A DNA stretch of 64,000 nucleotides from Burkholderiales bacterium JOSHI_001 (GTDB lineage Bacteria > Pseudomonadota > Gammaproteobacteria > Burkholderiales > Burkholderiaceae_C), in NCBI GenBank assembly GCA_000244995.1, contig CM001438.1:3620090-3684089 (forward strand), in the 5' to 3' direction. Shown one piece after another: positions 1 through 9,439 of the stretch. The position numbers and the translations under genes are program-made. Numbering within the stretch: position 1 is the first letter of the stretch; the number at the start of each line of letters is the position of its first letter. Under the pieces are notes generated by a model. It saw nothing but the letters and a program-made list of their open reading frames with translations, did not search any database and had not been told where the DNA came from.

Positions 1-1
1 C

Positions 2-720
2 TACACCGGCCTGGTGGCGGGCGAAGCCCTGAGCACCAGCGCCACCGGCAGCTTCGCCAGCAAGAACGCCAGCCCCACGGCCCAGGTGGTGAGCCTGACG
101 GCCACCACCAGCGCCGGCGCCAACACCAGCTTGAGCAACTACACGGTGACCGAGCAGGCCAGTACCACGGCCAAGATCAACCAGAAGGCCGTCACCGTCA
201 GCGGCATCACCGCGGCCGCCAAGGCCTACGACGGCAACACCGTCGCCACGGTGAACACCGCCGGCGCGGTGTACACCGGCCTGGTGGCGGGCGAAGCCCT
301 GAGCACCAGCGCCACCGGCAGCTTCGCCAGCAAGAACGCCAGCGCCAGCGCCCAGGTGGTGAACCTGGTGGCCAGCACCACCGCAGGGGCCAACACCAAC
401 CTGGCCAACTACACCATCACCGAACAGGCCAGCGCCACGGCCCTGCTGAACAGGAAGGCCGTGACCGTGAGCGGCCTGTCCATCGCCGACAAGACCTACG
501 ACGGCAGCACCGCGCTCACGGTGAACACGGCCGGCGCGGTGTACAGCGGCCTGGTGGCTGGCGAGAGCCTGGTCACCTCGGCCACGGGTGTGTATGCCGA
601 CAAGAACGCGGGCGCCAACAAGGCCGTGGCGCTGACCGCCACCACCAGCGCCGGCGCCAACACCTTGCTCGGCAACTACGCGGTGACCGAACAGGCCAGC
701 GCCACCGGCACCATCCAGAA
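2..720 (+). repeat. Tandem 270-bp coding repeats in the exoprotein gene
   Basis: Bases 2-73 recur without a mismatch at 272-343. A third, more diverged copy begins near 542. The period of 270 bp equals 90 codons and matches the protein repeat. Near-identity at DNA level between the first two units points to recent duplication or gene conversion, so the array probably continues upstream of the window edge. Confidence 0.85.
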
Positions 721-1471
721 GAAGGTGCTGACCGTGGCCGCCACGGCGGCCGACAAGGTGTACGACAGCACCCCCACCGCCAGCGTCACCCTGACCCCCA
801 AGGGCGTGGTCGCCGGCGAGGCGGTGCAGGTGACCCAGACCGCCGCCAACTTCGTGGACGCGCAAGGCGTGGCCAACGGCAACGTGGGCAGCAACAAGAG
901 CGTGGTGGTCCAGGGCGTCGGCCTGGCCGGCAGCGACAGCGTCAACTACGCCCTGGGCGGCGTGGCCCAGGTGGAAGGCAAGGCCAGCATCACCCCGGCC
1001 ACGCTCACCTACGTGGCCGCGCCGGTCAGTTTCATCCTGGGCCAGCCGCTGCAGCTGACCGGCAGCGTGACCGGCCTGGTGGGCAGCGACACCCTGGCCA
1101 GCGCCTTGTCCGGCACGGCCACCTGGACGGTGGACGGCGACCTGAACCTGCCCGGCACCAAGGGCGTGATCGGCGCTGGCCTGGCCGCCCAGGCCGGCAA
1201 CTATGTCTTCACGCAGTCGCAGGGCAATGGCGCGGCGCTGGAACTCAAGCCTGGTTCCGCCCCGCTGCCGGTGCAGGCGGCCACGTCGAACCTGCAACGC
1301 GGACAGGGCAGCCTGCCCACGCAGCTGACCACCGGGCACACCAGCCAGGGCCCGGCTGCATCCGCCTACCTGCCCCCGGTGCTGAGCACCACCCCGGGCT
1401 GGGGCACCTTGCAGGTGATCGACCGAGGCCTGCACCTTCCCAACAAGCTGCTGGTGCGCACCGGCGAGTGA
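2..1471 (+). CDS. Two-partner-secretion exoprotein (TpsA-like), C-terminal part with YDG/MBG repeats; 5' end outside window
   Basis: The left edge cuts this gene. The frame is open from base 2 to the TGA at 1469-1471, leaving about 489 residues. The visible part is built of 90-residue repeats rich in Ala, Thr, Ser and Gly, each with a YDG-type motif (KAYDGNT, KTYDGST, KVYDSTP) and a NYTVTEQAS-like segment. Such YDG/MBG repeats are known from large filamentous-haemagglutinin-like adhesins. After about residue 340 the sequence becomes a different MBG-like domain and ends in a Pro/Gly-rich tail with no membrane anchor. The next gene, which begins right at its stop, encodes an ShlB/FhaC-type transporter, so this is very likely the secreted TpsA partner, exported across the outer membrane. 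The N-terminal TPS secretion domain would lie upstream and cannot be seen, so the substrate assignment rests on context plus repeat type. Confidence 0.85.
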   Translation, partial: YTGLVAGEALSTSATGSFASKNASPTAQVVSLTATTSAGANTSLSNYTVTEQASTTAKINQKAVTVSGITAAAKAYDGNTVATVNTAGAVYTGLVAGEALSTSATGSFASKNASASAQVVNLVASTTAGANTNLANYTITEQASATALLNRKAVTVSGLSIADKTYDGSTALTVNTAGAVYSGLVAGESLVTSATGVYADKNAGANKAVALTATTSAGANTLLGNYAVTEQASATGTIQKKVLTVAATAADKVYDSTPTASVTLTPKGVVAGEAVQVTQTAANFVDAQGVANGNVGSNKSVVVQGVGLAGSDSVNYALGGVAQVEGKASITPATLTYVAAPVSFILGQPLQLTGSVTGLVGSDTLASALSGTATWTVDGDLNLPGTKGVIGAGLAAQAGNYVFTQSQGNGAALELKPGSAPLPVQAATSNLQRGQGSLPTQLTTGHTSQGPAASAYLPPVLSTTPGWGTLQVIDRGLHLPNKLLVRTGE

Positions 1472-1479
1472 GCGGCCCC

Positions 1480-3195
1480 ATGAAGAACCACAACATGACG
1501 ACCATGATGCGAACCCCTTTGACACTGACCGCGGTGGCGGCTTGCGCGGCCTTCGTGGCACTGCAGCCGGGCGCGGCCCTGGCGGCCGGCCCGGTGGTGA
1601 CACCCAATGCGGGCAGCCTGTTGCGTGAAGTGCAGCCGGCCGAACCCGCCAAGACCCTGCCCGAACCCGCCAGGGTGGAAGAGGCCGCTGCGCCCACCGC
1701 GGGCGCCGGCCCTGCCTTCGTGGTGACCCAGGTCCGCTTCAAGGGCCAGACCGCCATCAACGAAGCCGCCTTGCAGGCCCAGGTGGCCCCGGTGCTGAAC
1801 ACGCGCCTGACCATGGCGTCGCTGCGCGCGCTGACGGAAAAGCTCACCGCCTTCTACCGCAGCCAGGGCTTCCCGTTCAGCCGCGTGGTGGTGCCCGAGC
1901 AGGACGTCACCCAGGGCACGCTGACGCTGGAAGTGCTGGAGGCGCGGCTGGGCCGGGTTGAGATCCAGAACCAGGGGCGCATCCGCAGCCCGGTTCTGGA
2001 GGGCCTGAGCCACCCGCTGGTGCCGGGCCAGCCCATCACCGAGGCGGCGCTGGACCGGGTGTTGCTGCTGATGAGCGACACCCCGGGCTCCGACATCAGG
2101 GCCACCGTCAAGCCGGGCCAGGCCGTGGGCACCTCAGACATCGTGATCCGCAACCAGGCCACGCCCTTCGTGGTGGGCAGCATGGGGCTGGATTCGCAAG
2201 GCAACCACTACGCCGGGCGCCTGCGGGCCCTGGGCGTGCTGACGCTGCGCAACCCGCTGGGCATCGGTGACCGCATCGACCTGATCGGCCTGCACACCGG
2301 CCGCGGCATGCACTACGCCCGCGCGGCCTACGACACCCTGGTCAACACCCACGGCACCACCCTGGGTGGCGCCTGCTCCACCATGAGGTACGAACTGGGG
2401 GGCGACATCAGCGCCCTGCTGGCGCACGGCTCGGCCACCACCTGCAGCGCCTGGGCCACGCATCCCCTGCTGCGCGCACGCGACCGCAACCTGCAGGCCC
2501 GCCTGCAGTGGGACGGCTACAAGCTGCGCGACCAGGTGGACAGTACCACCGTGCGCACCTTCCGCAACATCGACGCGGTGACGGCTTCGCTGGACGGCAG
2601 CCTGCAGGACGGGCTGGGCGGCGGCGGCTACAACACCTGGGGCCTGGGCGCGACCCACGGGCGCGTGCACTTCAAGGACAGCAATGCCCAGCTCAGCGAT
2701 GCGGCCAGCGCCAACACCGCGGGCGGCTTCACGCGCCTGAACTGGAACCTGGGGCGCCTGCAGAACCTGAGCGACCGGGCCCAGCTGTGGATCAGCCTGA
2801 GCGGGCAGCGCAGCACCGGCAACCTGGATTCGTCCCAGAAGTTCGGCCTGGGCGGGCCCCAATCCGTGCGCGCCTACGACCAGAGCACCGTGTCGGGCGA
2901 CAGCGGTTTCCAGGGCACCCTGGAGTTGCGCTACCAGCTGGGCAACTTCCAGGGGCCGGTGCAGGCCAGCGTGTTCTGGGACGCCGGGCGCGTGCGCGTG
3001 AACCACACACCCTGGCCGGCGGTGACCGACCCGAACCGCGTCAGCCTCAGTGGCGTTGGCGTGGGCGTCAACTGGCGCCCGGCGAACCAGTGGACCGTGT
3101 CCGCCAGCATCGCCACGCCCACGGGCAGCCGCCCGCCGGGCCAGCAGCAGGCCCGCACCGGGGTGCTGTGGGCTTCGGTGAGCCGGTCGTTCTAA
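1480..3195 (+). CDS. ShlB/FhaC/HecB-family two-partner secretion transporter (TpsB)
   Basis: This is an outer-membrane beta-barrel transporter that exports the exoprotein encoded just upstream. The ATG at 1480 gives 571 residues, typical for the family, and places a good Sec signal peptide at the N-terminus: a basic start, a hydrophobic core TAVAACAAFVALQPG, and an Ala-rich cleavage zone. A POTRA_2-like domain follows at about residues 75-150 (FVVTQVRFKGQTAINEAALQ, FYRSQGFPFSRV). The ShlB barrel region comes next, ending in the aromatic terminus WASVSRSF expected for BAM-dependent insertion. A GTG at 1468 overlaps the exoprotein stop, but the ATG at 1480 fits the signal peptide better. Gene order tpsA-tpsB with no gap implies co-transcription. 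Confidence 0.92.
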   Translation: MKNHNMTTMMRTPLTLTAVAACAAFVALQPGAALAAGPVVTPNAGSLLREVQPAEPAKTLPEPARVEEAAAPTAGAGPAFVVTQVRFKGQTAINEAALQAQVAPVLNTRLTMASLRALTEKLTAFYRSQGFPFSRVVVPEQDVTQGTLTLEVLEARLGRVEIQNQGRIRSPVLEGLSHPLVPGQPITEAALDRVLLLMSDTPGSDIRATVKPGQAVGTSDIVIRNQATPFVVGSMGLDSQGNHYAGRLRALGVLTLRNPLGIGDRIDLIGLHTGRGMHYARAAYDTLVNTHGTTLGGACSTMRYELGGDISALLAHGSATTCSAWATHPLLRARDRNLQARLQWDGYKLRDQVDSTTVRTFRNIDAVTASLDGSLQDGLGGGGYNTWGLGATHGRVHFKDSNAQLSDAASANTAGGFTRLNWNLGRLQNLSDRAQLWISLSGQRSTGNLDSSQKFGLGGPQSVRAYDQSTVSGDSGFQGTLELRYQLGNFQGPVQASVFWDAGRVRVNHTPWPAVTDPNRVSLSGVGVGVNWRPANQWTVSASIATPTGSRPPGQQQARTGVLWASVSRSF

Positions 3196-3760
3196 GCACC
3201 TGCGGGGCCGCGGCAGGCGGGCCCCGGGGCGTCAGGCGGCGCTGGAACCGCACCAGCTTCTGCCAAAGCGCCATCGCGAATGGCTGCTGCAACCAGGGCA
3301 GACTGTGCCCTGTCCCGTGGGACCTCCTCATGGGACTTCGCCCAGATTCGAACGGCAGCTTCAAGGCGGCAAGATCAGGACTGCCGATGTCGCCTCAGGG
3401 TCGGGCCGAGCCGTCCGACCGAAAGAAGTCGGCGCCCCGAAGCCGTCGTCAGAATTGACAATGCCGCGTAGCTGACCTTCGATTCCGACAGTGCCGGCCA
3501 CATGTGGCCAGTCGTGAACGTCTGCAGCGAGGCAATCCACATCGAACGTGGCCACGGGTTCGCCGGATCATGCCTCAGCGCTTCTACTCAGTGCCATCCA
3601 GTCTGCGTGTCTGCCTCTGCCGGAGCCCTTGGCTGTTCGAGCCACATCGTCAATGTGTGCTACCGCACAGAAGCCAACGCTTCGAATCGGGCACCCTCAC
3701 GAGAGTATGCGGCTCCTTGAGTTGCGGACAACTGTCCAACTTCAGCATTGGAGAAACAAC
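3196..3760. other. Intergenic region with a degenerate dispersed repeat copy
   Basis: No convincing gene is seen between the transporter and the first response regulator. On the minus strand, roughly 3555 to 3405, lies one copy of the dispersed repeat described under 21155 (core GTCAATTCTGACGACGGCTT). Short open frames here lack start signals and family features. A Shine-Dalgarno sequence GGAGAAAC at 3750-3757 belongs to the next gene. Confidence 0.6.
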
Positions 3761-4168
3761 ATGGGTCAGACGCGCGTGCTTGTTGTCGATGACAACGAGG
3801 CCTTCATCGAGATGACGAAGTTCGTGCTGACCGCGGCCGGCAATGTTGTCGATGCCGCTTCGGACGCTTGCTCCGCGCTCTCGAAGATTCCGGTCTTCCT
3901 GCCCGACGTCATCTTGATGGACATCCAGATGCCGGTCATCGACGGAATCGAACTCACGAAGAGGCTGAAGGCGGACTCGGCTACTCAGAACATTCCTGTG
4001 ATCGCGTTTACCGCCCATGCGTCTAAGGGCGACGAACACCAAATGAAGGCCGCAGGCTTCGATGGCTATATCGGGAAACCGGTTGACGTGATGACGTTGG
4101 CCGCCGAGGTTGCCTTCTGGCTTGAAGGGCCTGCAAGTGCACGCCGAAGCCACTTCGTCTGGCCCTGA
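3761..4168 (+). CDS. Single-domain response regulator (CheY-like receiver)
   Basis: A 135-residue stand-alone REC domain. It has the acidic pocket VVDDNE near the N-terminus, phospho-acceptor Asp54 in LMDIQMP, Thr in AFTAHA and the conserved Lys in GKPVD. There is no output domain. The ATG at 3761 is chosen because GGAGAAAC sits 3 nt upstream; the frame stays open further 5' but that stretch carries no REC sequence. A 120-nt gap separates it from the hybrid kinase gene, and a second similar regulator follows the kinase. The three probably form one phosphorelay. The family often serves as a phosphate shuttle or protein-interaction switch; the target here is unknown. Confidence 0.88.
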   Translation: MGQTRVLVVDDNEAFIEMTKFVLTAAGNVVDAASDACSALSKIPVFLPDVILMDIQMPVIDGIELTKRLKADSATQNIPVIAFTAHASKGDEHQMKAAGFDGYIGKPVDVMTLAAEVAFWLEGPASARRSHFVWP

Positions 4169-4287
4169 GCAGGGAACGGCAAGAGAGGCGTATCGCGGAT
4201 TGGAGCCCATGAACCTCGCGGCTGATCGACCAGTTTCAGGTTCCGGCACCGCGACGCGGCAGCGAACTTGGCATTGGTGGGGGAGCG

Positions 4288-7032
4288 ATGGAAAGTAGCT
4301 TTGACACGGATAGCGCTGGCGCACTGCGGCGACTCGTCGATCACGTTCCTTCGATGCTCGCGTATTGGGACCGGGATCTGCGTTGTCTCTTCGCCAATCG
4401 AGCCTACGAGACTTGGTTCGGGGCTGACCCGGACCGACTCGTCGGAACGGCACTCCAAGACTTGCTGGGCCCAGATCTATTCGCCCTGAACGAGCCCTTC
4501 ATCCTGGCGGCCCTGCGGGGCGAAGAACAGACCTTCGAGCGCGTCGTGCCGGGTCCGGAGGGCATCGACCGGCACAGCCTGGCGAACTATCAGCCAGACG
4601 TCATCGACGGGCACGTTGTGGGCTTCATCGTCTCCGTGACCGAGGTGACCCAACTCAAGCGGACGGAGGCCAACCTCCGAAGCGCGATCAGCACCCTCCA
4701 AGATGAGATCCACCGCCGCCGAGGGGTCGAAGATCGCCTGATCGACATCCAGCAAAGCCTGGCCGTCAGCCTGGCCAGCATCGATGCCGGGTTCATTGCG
4801 ACCGACCGCCAGGGGCGCGTGACGCAGATGAATGCTGTATCCGAGCGCCTGACTGGTTGGTTACAGGCAGAGGCTCTAGGTCGGCAGCTTTGGGATGTAT
4901 TTGCCCGCGAAGGTCGCGAAGCTTCGATGCTGTCGAACAATCCCGTCGACTTGGTTGCCGACCAAGGGTTGACCGTCGACGACGTCCACAATGTCGTCGC
5001 CATCGCGCGCGATGGAACCCGGACGCCGATAGAGGTGAAGGTTGCGCTGACGTGTGGCGAGGACGGCCAGGAGAGAGGCTTGGCGATGGTGCTGCGAGAC
5101 AGGACGCGCACGCTGCAGGCAGAGGTCGACGCCAGTCGCCTTGCTGCAATCGTCGAGTCGTCAAATGACGCCATCATCAGCAAGACACTGGACGGCCGCA
5201 TCACGAGCTGGAACAGCGCCGCGAAGGCCTTGTTCGGCTACGAGGCCAACGAGGCTATCGGCCAGTCCGTGCAGATGCTCATCCCCAGGGACCGCCAGGA
5301 CGAGGAGATGCGCATCCTGGTCAACCTGGACCAGGGCGTGCGCGTGCCGGCCTTCGACACGGTGCGTCGCGCCAAGGACGGCCATCTGATCGAGGTTTCG
5401 CTCACGATCTCTCCGATCCGCGATGCCGACGGGACGATCGTCGGCGCGTCCAAGATCGTTCGAGACATCACGCAGCGCAGGCAGGCCGAACAGGCCCGCT
5501 TGAAGATTGAGCAGATGGAGGCCGAGAACCGCCAGATCCAGCAGGCCAACCGCTTCAAAAGCCAGTTCCTTGCCAACATGTCGCACGAGTTGCGCACGCC
5601 GCTGAATGCCATCATCGGGTTCTCTGACCTGATGCTGGCTGGCAAGGTCAGCCCAGGGTCACCCAAGCACCGCAGCTGGCTCGGGCACATCTCTGCCAGC
5701 GGACATCACCTGCTGCAACTCATCAACGACATACTCGACTTGTCCAAGGTCGAGTCGGGCAAGTTCGAATTCTTCCCCGAGCCGGTGGACCTGCCCAGGC
5801 TTCTCAAAGAGATTGGTGACGTCCTCCATGCCGGCATCGAGCGCAAAGGCATCTCCATCAGGGCCGAGCTCGATCCGCAGCTCGACGCGATCGTTCTCGA
5901 TCACGCTCGGCTCAAGCAGGTTCTGTACAACTACCTGTCCAATGCCATCAAGTTCACGCCGAACGCGGGGTGCATCACCGTTCGCGTCACTGCGGACGAC
6001 GAAGAGCACATCCTGGTGGAGGTGGAGGACACCGGCATCGGTATCGCGGCCGATCAGCTGCCGCGCCTGTTCATGGAGTTCGAGCAGATCGACGCCGGGC
6101 GCAACAAGCAGCATCAGGGAGCCGGGCTAGGTCTGGCCTTGACCCGTCGGCTGGTCGAGGCCCAAGGCGGCTCGGTCGGCGTTCGCAGCGAAACGGGGAA
6201 GGGCAGCGTCTTTTTCGCAAGGCTGAACCGAATCCATGGCACAGACGCAACCCGTGCCAAGGCTGGCGACCGACCCGAACCGGATGCGCGAACACATCGG
6301 CTTCTGGTGATCGAGGACGATCCGCATCTGCAGGCACGCCTGGTCGAGGGACTGCTGGGTGCTGGCTATGGGGTCGAGGCCGCCAGTTCAGCGGCCCAGG
6401 CCGTGCGTCTCGCGCTGGGGGCCCGGTTCGACGGCCTGACCCTGGATCTGCTTCTGGCAGATTGCAGCGGCCTGGGCTTGCTGTCAGACATTCGCAACGA
6501 AGGGAACAGCGCGCGTGCAAGGGTGATGGGCGTGACCGTGCCGGTGCATGGCAGCGGCGCCGCATCCTTCGCTGTCGCCGACATCCTGTCCAAGCCGCTG
6601 CGCAGCGGTGACCTTGCCCTCGCGATGGCGACGTTCCGTGGGCCCAATGGCGCCACAACCCGCGTCATGGTGATCGACGACGACCCGATGGCGCTCGACC
6701 TCATGCATGCCGCATTGGCTGACGTTGGCGTCGAAGCCGTCTGCCTTCAGGACGGCCGCCAAGCGCTTCGCGAGATCGACAAGCATCAGCCGCAGGCGAT
6801 CATTCTGGATCTGATGATGCCGGAGTTCGACGGGTTCGCCGTGCTGGACGCGTTGCACCAATTGCCAGAGTGGTGGGACACCCCGGTGTTCATCTGGACC
6901 AGCATGATGCTGACCGACGACGAATACGCGAGCCTGGCCAGTTCGGCCCGAACCATCGTCAGCAAGGGCGGAGGCGACTTGATGGCCATGCTGGAGCGGC
7001 TCAAGCGTTGCCAGCCCAGCGTTAGCGCGTGA
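4288..7032 (+). CDS. PAS-containing hybrid sensor histidine kinase with two receiver domains
   Basis: A 914-residue cytoplasmic sensor kinase; no membrane segment or signal peptide is seen. Domain order: PAS at about 10-125, PAS at 155-275, PAS with PAC at 280-400 (ESSNDAIISKTLDGRITSWN and VRDITQRRQAE), a short coiled linker, HisKA with phospho-acceptor His433 in SHELRTPLNA, HATPase_c with N-box LSNAIKFTP, G1 DTGIGI and G2 GAGLGLALT, then two REC domains with acceptors Asp720 and Asp841. The first REC is the more diverged but keeps its acidic pair and Lys (ILSKPL). The ATG at 4288 follows GGTGGGGGAG. The layout His-Asp-Asp beside two free receivers suggests a branched relay sensing an intracellular cue such as redox state or a ligand. 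The signal is unknown. Confidence 0.93.
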   Translation: MESSFDTDSAGALRRLVDHVPSMLAYWDRDLRCLFANRAYETWFGADPDRLVGTALQDLLGPDLFALNEPFILAALRGEEQTFERVVPGPEGIDRHSLANYQPDVIDGHVVGFIVSVTEVTQLKRTEANLRSAISTLQDEIHRRRGVEDRLIDIQQSLAVSLASIDAGFIATDRQGRVTQMNAVSERLTGWLQAEALGRQLWDVFAREGREASMLSNNPVDLVADQGLTVDDVHNVVAIARDGTRTPIEVKVALTCGEDGQERGLAMVLRDRTRTLQAEVDASRLAAIVESSNDAIISKTLDGRITSWNSAAKALFGYEANEAIGQSVQMLIPRDRQDEEMRILVNLDQGVRVPAFDTVRRAKDGHLIEVSLTISPIRDADGTIVGASKIVRDITQRRQAEQARLKIEQMEAENRQIQQANRFKSQFLANMSHELRTPLNAIIGFSDLMLAGKVSPGSPKHRSWLGHISASGHHLLQLINDILDLSKVESGKFEFFPEPVDLPRLLKEIGDVLHAGIERKGISIRAELDPQLDAIVLDHARLKQVLYNYLSNAIKFTPNAGCITVRVTADDEEHILVEVEDTGIGIAADQLPRLFMEFEQIDAGRNKQHQGAGLGLALTRRLVEAQGGSVGVRSETGKGSVFFARLNRIHGTDATRAKAGDRPEPDARTHRLLVIEDDPHLQARLVEGLLGAGYGVEAASSAAQAVRLALGARFDGLTLDLLLADCSGLGLLSDIRNEGNSARARVMGVTVPVHGSGAASFAVADILSKPLRSGDLALAMATFRGPNGATTRVMVIDDDPMALDLMHAALADVGVEAVCLQDGRQALREIDKHQPQAIILDLMMPEFDGFAVLDALHQLPEWWDTPVFIWTSMMLTDDEYASLASSARTIVSKGGGDLMAMLERLKRCQPSVSA

Positions 7033-7045
7033 TTGGCGTCGTGCC

Positions 7046-7468
7046 GTGGCGACCGACCCGCGCGTGCAGATCATCGAGGACAACGCCGCCAACGTCGAGT
7101 TGGCCTCCTTCGTCCTAGAAGACGCCGGGTTCGTCGTTGACACCGTGACGGACGCAGACGACGCGCTGGCGCAAGTTGCTTCGTTCCAGCCCGATCTCAT
7201 TCTCATGGACATCAGGTTGTCGGGTGGCGACGGCCTAGCGCTGACACAGTCGCTCAAATCCGATCCGGCCACAAGCGATATCGTGATCGTGGCCTTCACA
7301 GCCTTTGCGATGAAGGGCGACGAGGCCAAATTGCGTGCAGCAGGTTGCGATGCCTACATCGCCAAGCCGATCGACGTCGCGAGCTTCGCAGGTCAAGTCG
7401 GGGCCGCACTGGGCGCGCGTCCACCGATGGATCTGGACACACTGCGGGGCGAACTGGCCGATCGCTGA
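7046..7468 (+). CDS. Single-domain response regulator (CheY-like receiver)
   Basis: A 140-residue REC-only protein starting at a GTG 13 nt after the kinase stop. The acidic residues lie in QIIEDNAAN, Asp55 in LMDIRLS is the likely phospho-acceptor, Thr is in AFTAFAM, and Lys is in AKPID. It resembles the regulator at 3761 along its length (PATSDIVIVAFTAFAMKGDE against SATQNIPVIAFTAHASKGDE), so the two are probably duplicates that compete for or share phosphate from the hybrid kinase. It has no DNA-binding domain. The strand and near-contiguity with the kinase support an operon. Confidence 0.88.
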   Translation: MATDPRVQIIEDNAANVELASFVLEDAGFVVDTVTDADDALAQVASFQPDLILMDIRLSGGDGLALTQSLKSDPATSDIVIVAFTAFAMKGDEAKLRAAGCDAYIAKPIDVASFAGQVGAALGARPPMDLDTLRGELADR

Positions 7469-7871
7469 AGTGGGCTGCTGCGCCGCATTGAGCGTCCGCC
7501 GAGGTTGGAATGCGACTGCTGGCGCACAGGGAGCTCTGAATTCGGCGCCCTCACGCCCGCCAATGACCGCTTCTAGGCGACGAAACTGACCGAACCCGGG
7601 ACTGCATTGGGTCGGTACTCCCAGTTCGCGCCGCAAGGCAGCGGTCATTGAGAACTTGACCGGGCGCGCGAGGGTGTACGACCGCTTCACCTCAGACAGC
7701 GGCCTTTCAAGCTTGCACTGGTCGCCAGGCCCAATGGCCGCTTAGTGCCAGGTAGCGTGAGTAGAACTGGTGGTGGCGGCGGACCGCAAACCGATGTATC
7801 GCAGCCGTTCGAGATCCTGGGCTGACCCGCAATGGCATCCACCAGAGCTGTGTACTGCTATGCAGCACACC
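7469..7871. other. Intergenic region with an inverted-repeat copy of the dispersed element
   Basis: No gene is supported. Between about 7560 and 7655 the arms CAATGACCGC and GCGGTCATTG face each other across roughly 75 nt, which also hold GGGTCGGTA-type sequence, so the segment could fold as a long hairpin. It matches the core of the dispersed repeat noted elsewhere in the window. It sits at the junction between the kinase cluster and the mobilization genes, so the left boundary of the mobile element probably falls in this gap. Confidence 0.5.
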
Positions 7872-8846
7872 TCAGCGCTCCAGTTTCGGATCTCTTGGCA
7901 GAGGGTTAGCAGACTGGCCGCCAGTGCGTTCGTGGCCATCCGTGCTCTTCATCGAAGGAATCTCCTGAACAAACCTGGCGATTGACCGCGCAAGCTCCTG
8001 ATCGGCGGTGCTGCCGGACGTCGCCAAGGCCTGGCCAACTTGCCTCCAGGCCTCAACGGCCTCTGCCCGGGTCGCCACTGAACGAGGGCTTCCCTTGGTA
8101 CCAGGTCGACCGGAACGAAGCCGTCCGTCCTCGCGCGCCTTCACGCGCCACAGCGGGTCGTAGTTCCGGCTCATGCCACGGGTGGCCTGCCGCGTCGCTT
8201 CGGCCTCGATGCCGTAGCCTCGCAGCTTCTCAGCGAAGGTCTCGCGCCAACGATGAAGGTCGGCCTTCCGCGGATTGAGGCGTTTGCCGTACCTCGACTC
8301 CGCGCGCACGCTGATATGCACGTGCGGATTGGCCTGGTGATCGTGCAGCACCATCACATACTTGTGATCTGCCAACTCCGCCCGGGCGAACTCGCGCGCA
8401 GCGCGTTGCACCGTGAGCGCGTCGGTGCCGCGAGGCATCGACAGCATGATGTTGAAGGCCTCGCGTCGATGCTCGGGCTCGGCGTCATCAGGAATCAGTG
8501 ATCCACCGAAGCGCCACTCATCGGCCAGATCTCGCAAACTGTCCTTGCCGCGCATCGTCTCGCCCCGCTGGTCCTCGATCTCCAGCCGGCCGTTCTTGCT
8601 GATGTAGCGGAAGTGCGCAGCTATGGCCTTCATACCACGCCCACCGCCTGTCACCTTGACCATCACCTGTGGCGCACGGCGAACCACGGTCGCTTCGATC
8701 CGCTTGCGGATGGCGGCGGCACGTTGGCGCGCAGCGTCCCCGCTCAGCCTGGGCTGCGGCTTCACCTTGACGACCCGGTTGCCGGGGTAGAACAGGCGAT
8801 CACCCCAGGTGATCAGGATGCCATCGATGTTGGGGGCTTGAGGCAT
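7872..8846 (-). CDS. Relaxase/mobilization nuclease (PF03432-like, MOBP-type)
   Basis: This protein nicks oriT and pilots the DNA strand during conjugative mobilization. It has 324 residues. Motif I includes a tyrosine in AAHFRYISKNGRLE, and the metal-binding His cluster is HDHQANPHVHISV, as in VirD2/MobA relaxases. The C-terminal 80 residues are basic and Ser/Gly-rich. The ATG at 8846 is preferred because AAAGGAG lies just upstream; the GTG at 8867 would place that site inside the gene. It follows the mobC-like gene by 17 nt on the same strand, and the candidate oriT lies upstream of both. No helicase or coupling protein is fused. At 324 residues it is short, as in mobilizable rather than self-transmissible elements. 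Confidence 0.88.
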   Translation of the reverse strand: MPQAPNIDGILITWGDRLFYPGNRVVKVKPQPRLSGDAARQRAAAIRKRIEATVVRRAPQVMVKVTGGGRGMKAIAAHFRYISKNGRLEIEDQRGETMRGKDSLRDLADEWRFGGSLIPDDAEPEHRREAFNIMLSMPRGTDALTVQRAAREFARAELADHKYVMVLHDHQANPHVHISVRAESRYGKRLNPRKADLHRWRETFAEKLRGYGIEAEATRQATRGMSRNYDPLWRVKAREDGRLRSGRPGTKGSPRSVATRAEAVEAWRQVGQALATSGSTADQELARSIARFVQEIPSMKSTDGHERTGGQSANPLPRDPKLER

Positions 8847-8863
8847 GGGGAGAACTCCTTTCG

Positions 8864-9439
8864 TCACGGGGCTGATCGAGCCGCGGGCCGAGTGCTGCGG
8901 CCTTGTGGCTGCAGGTCGGATAAGGCACGAGCAGCCAATTCGAGGTGGCGGCGCACGTCGCCAGCCAGCGTGTCCAACATCTCCCGATACGGCCTGGCCG
9001 GCTCCACGTTGGCCTGGCGCAGCAACGCCGTGAGGCGGTGGACGTTGCGACTGAAAGTCGACAGTTCAGCGCAGGACGCCATCAGGGTGGCGATGTGCTC
9101 AGTCCGGCCTCCGCAGGTCGACAGCACGGGCACGTTGGCGATGAGGCCGGCCAGGTAGGCGCCGCGCGACAGGCCTGCAGCGCGCGCGCCTGCATCGAGC
9201 TGGCGAGCCTCCTCAGCGTTCATCCGAATCGACAGCTTGACGTGGGCAGCGCTTGCATGGTCCGAGCCATGTTCATCCACACGGCCGGCTGCGACATCGC
9301 CTGCAAGCCCCAGGTCGCGGGCCACCGCGCCGCGAACCAGTGCTGAAACGCTCACCCTCTCCGTCCGCGCGCGCGCCACCAGCGCGGCCTTCAAGCCGCG
9401 CATGTCAACCGTAACGAAGTCATGGGCAATGGTGTTCAT
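8864..9439 (-). CDS. MobC-like relaxosome accessory protein
   Basis: A 191-residue protein with a small Arg-rich N-terminal region (VDMRGLKAALVARARTERVS) and a central segment KLSIRMNAEEARQLDAGARA followed by AGLSRGAYLAGLIA. This is typical of ribbon-helix-helix MobC/MbeC-type proteins that open oriT and assist the relaxase. The ATG at 9439 is chosen; a TTG at 9463 is possible but has no ribosome site. It is the first gene of a two-gene mobilization operon with the relaxase. The region upstream, between this and the divergent stb-like operon, is where such proteins usually bind. Family membership is clear in outline, the exact subfamily less so. Confidence 0.75.
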   Translation of the reverse strand: MNTIAHDFVTVDMRGLKAALVARARTERVSVSALVRGAVARDLGLAGDVAAGRVDEHGSDHASAAHVKLSIRMNAEEARQLDAGARAAGLSRGAYLAGLIANVPVLSTCGGRTEHIATLMASCAELSTFSRNVHRLTALLRQANVEPARPYREMLDTLAGDVRRHLELAARALSDLQPQGRSTRPAARSAP

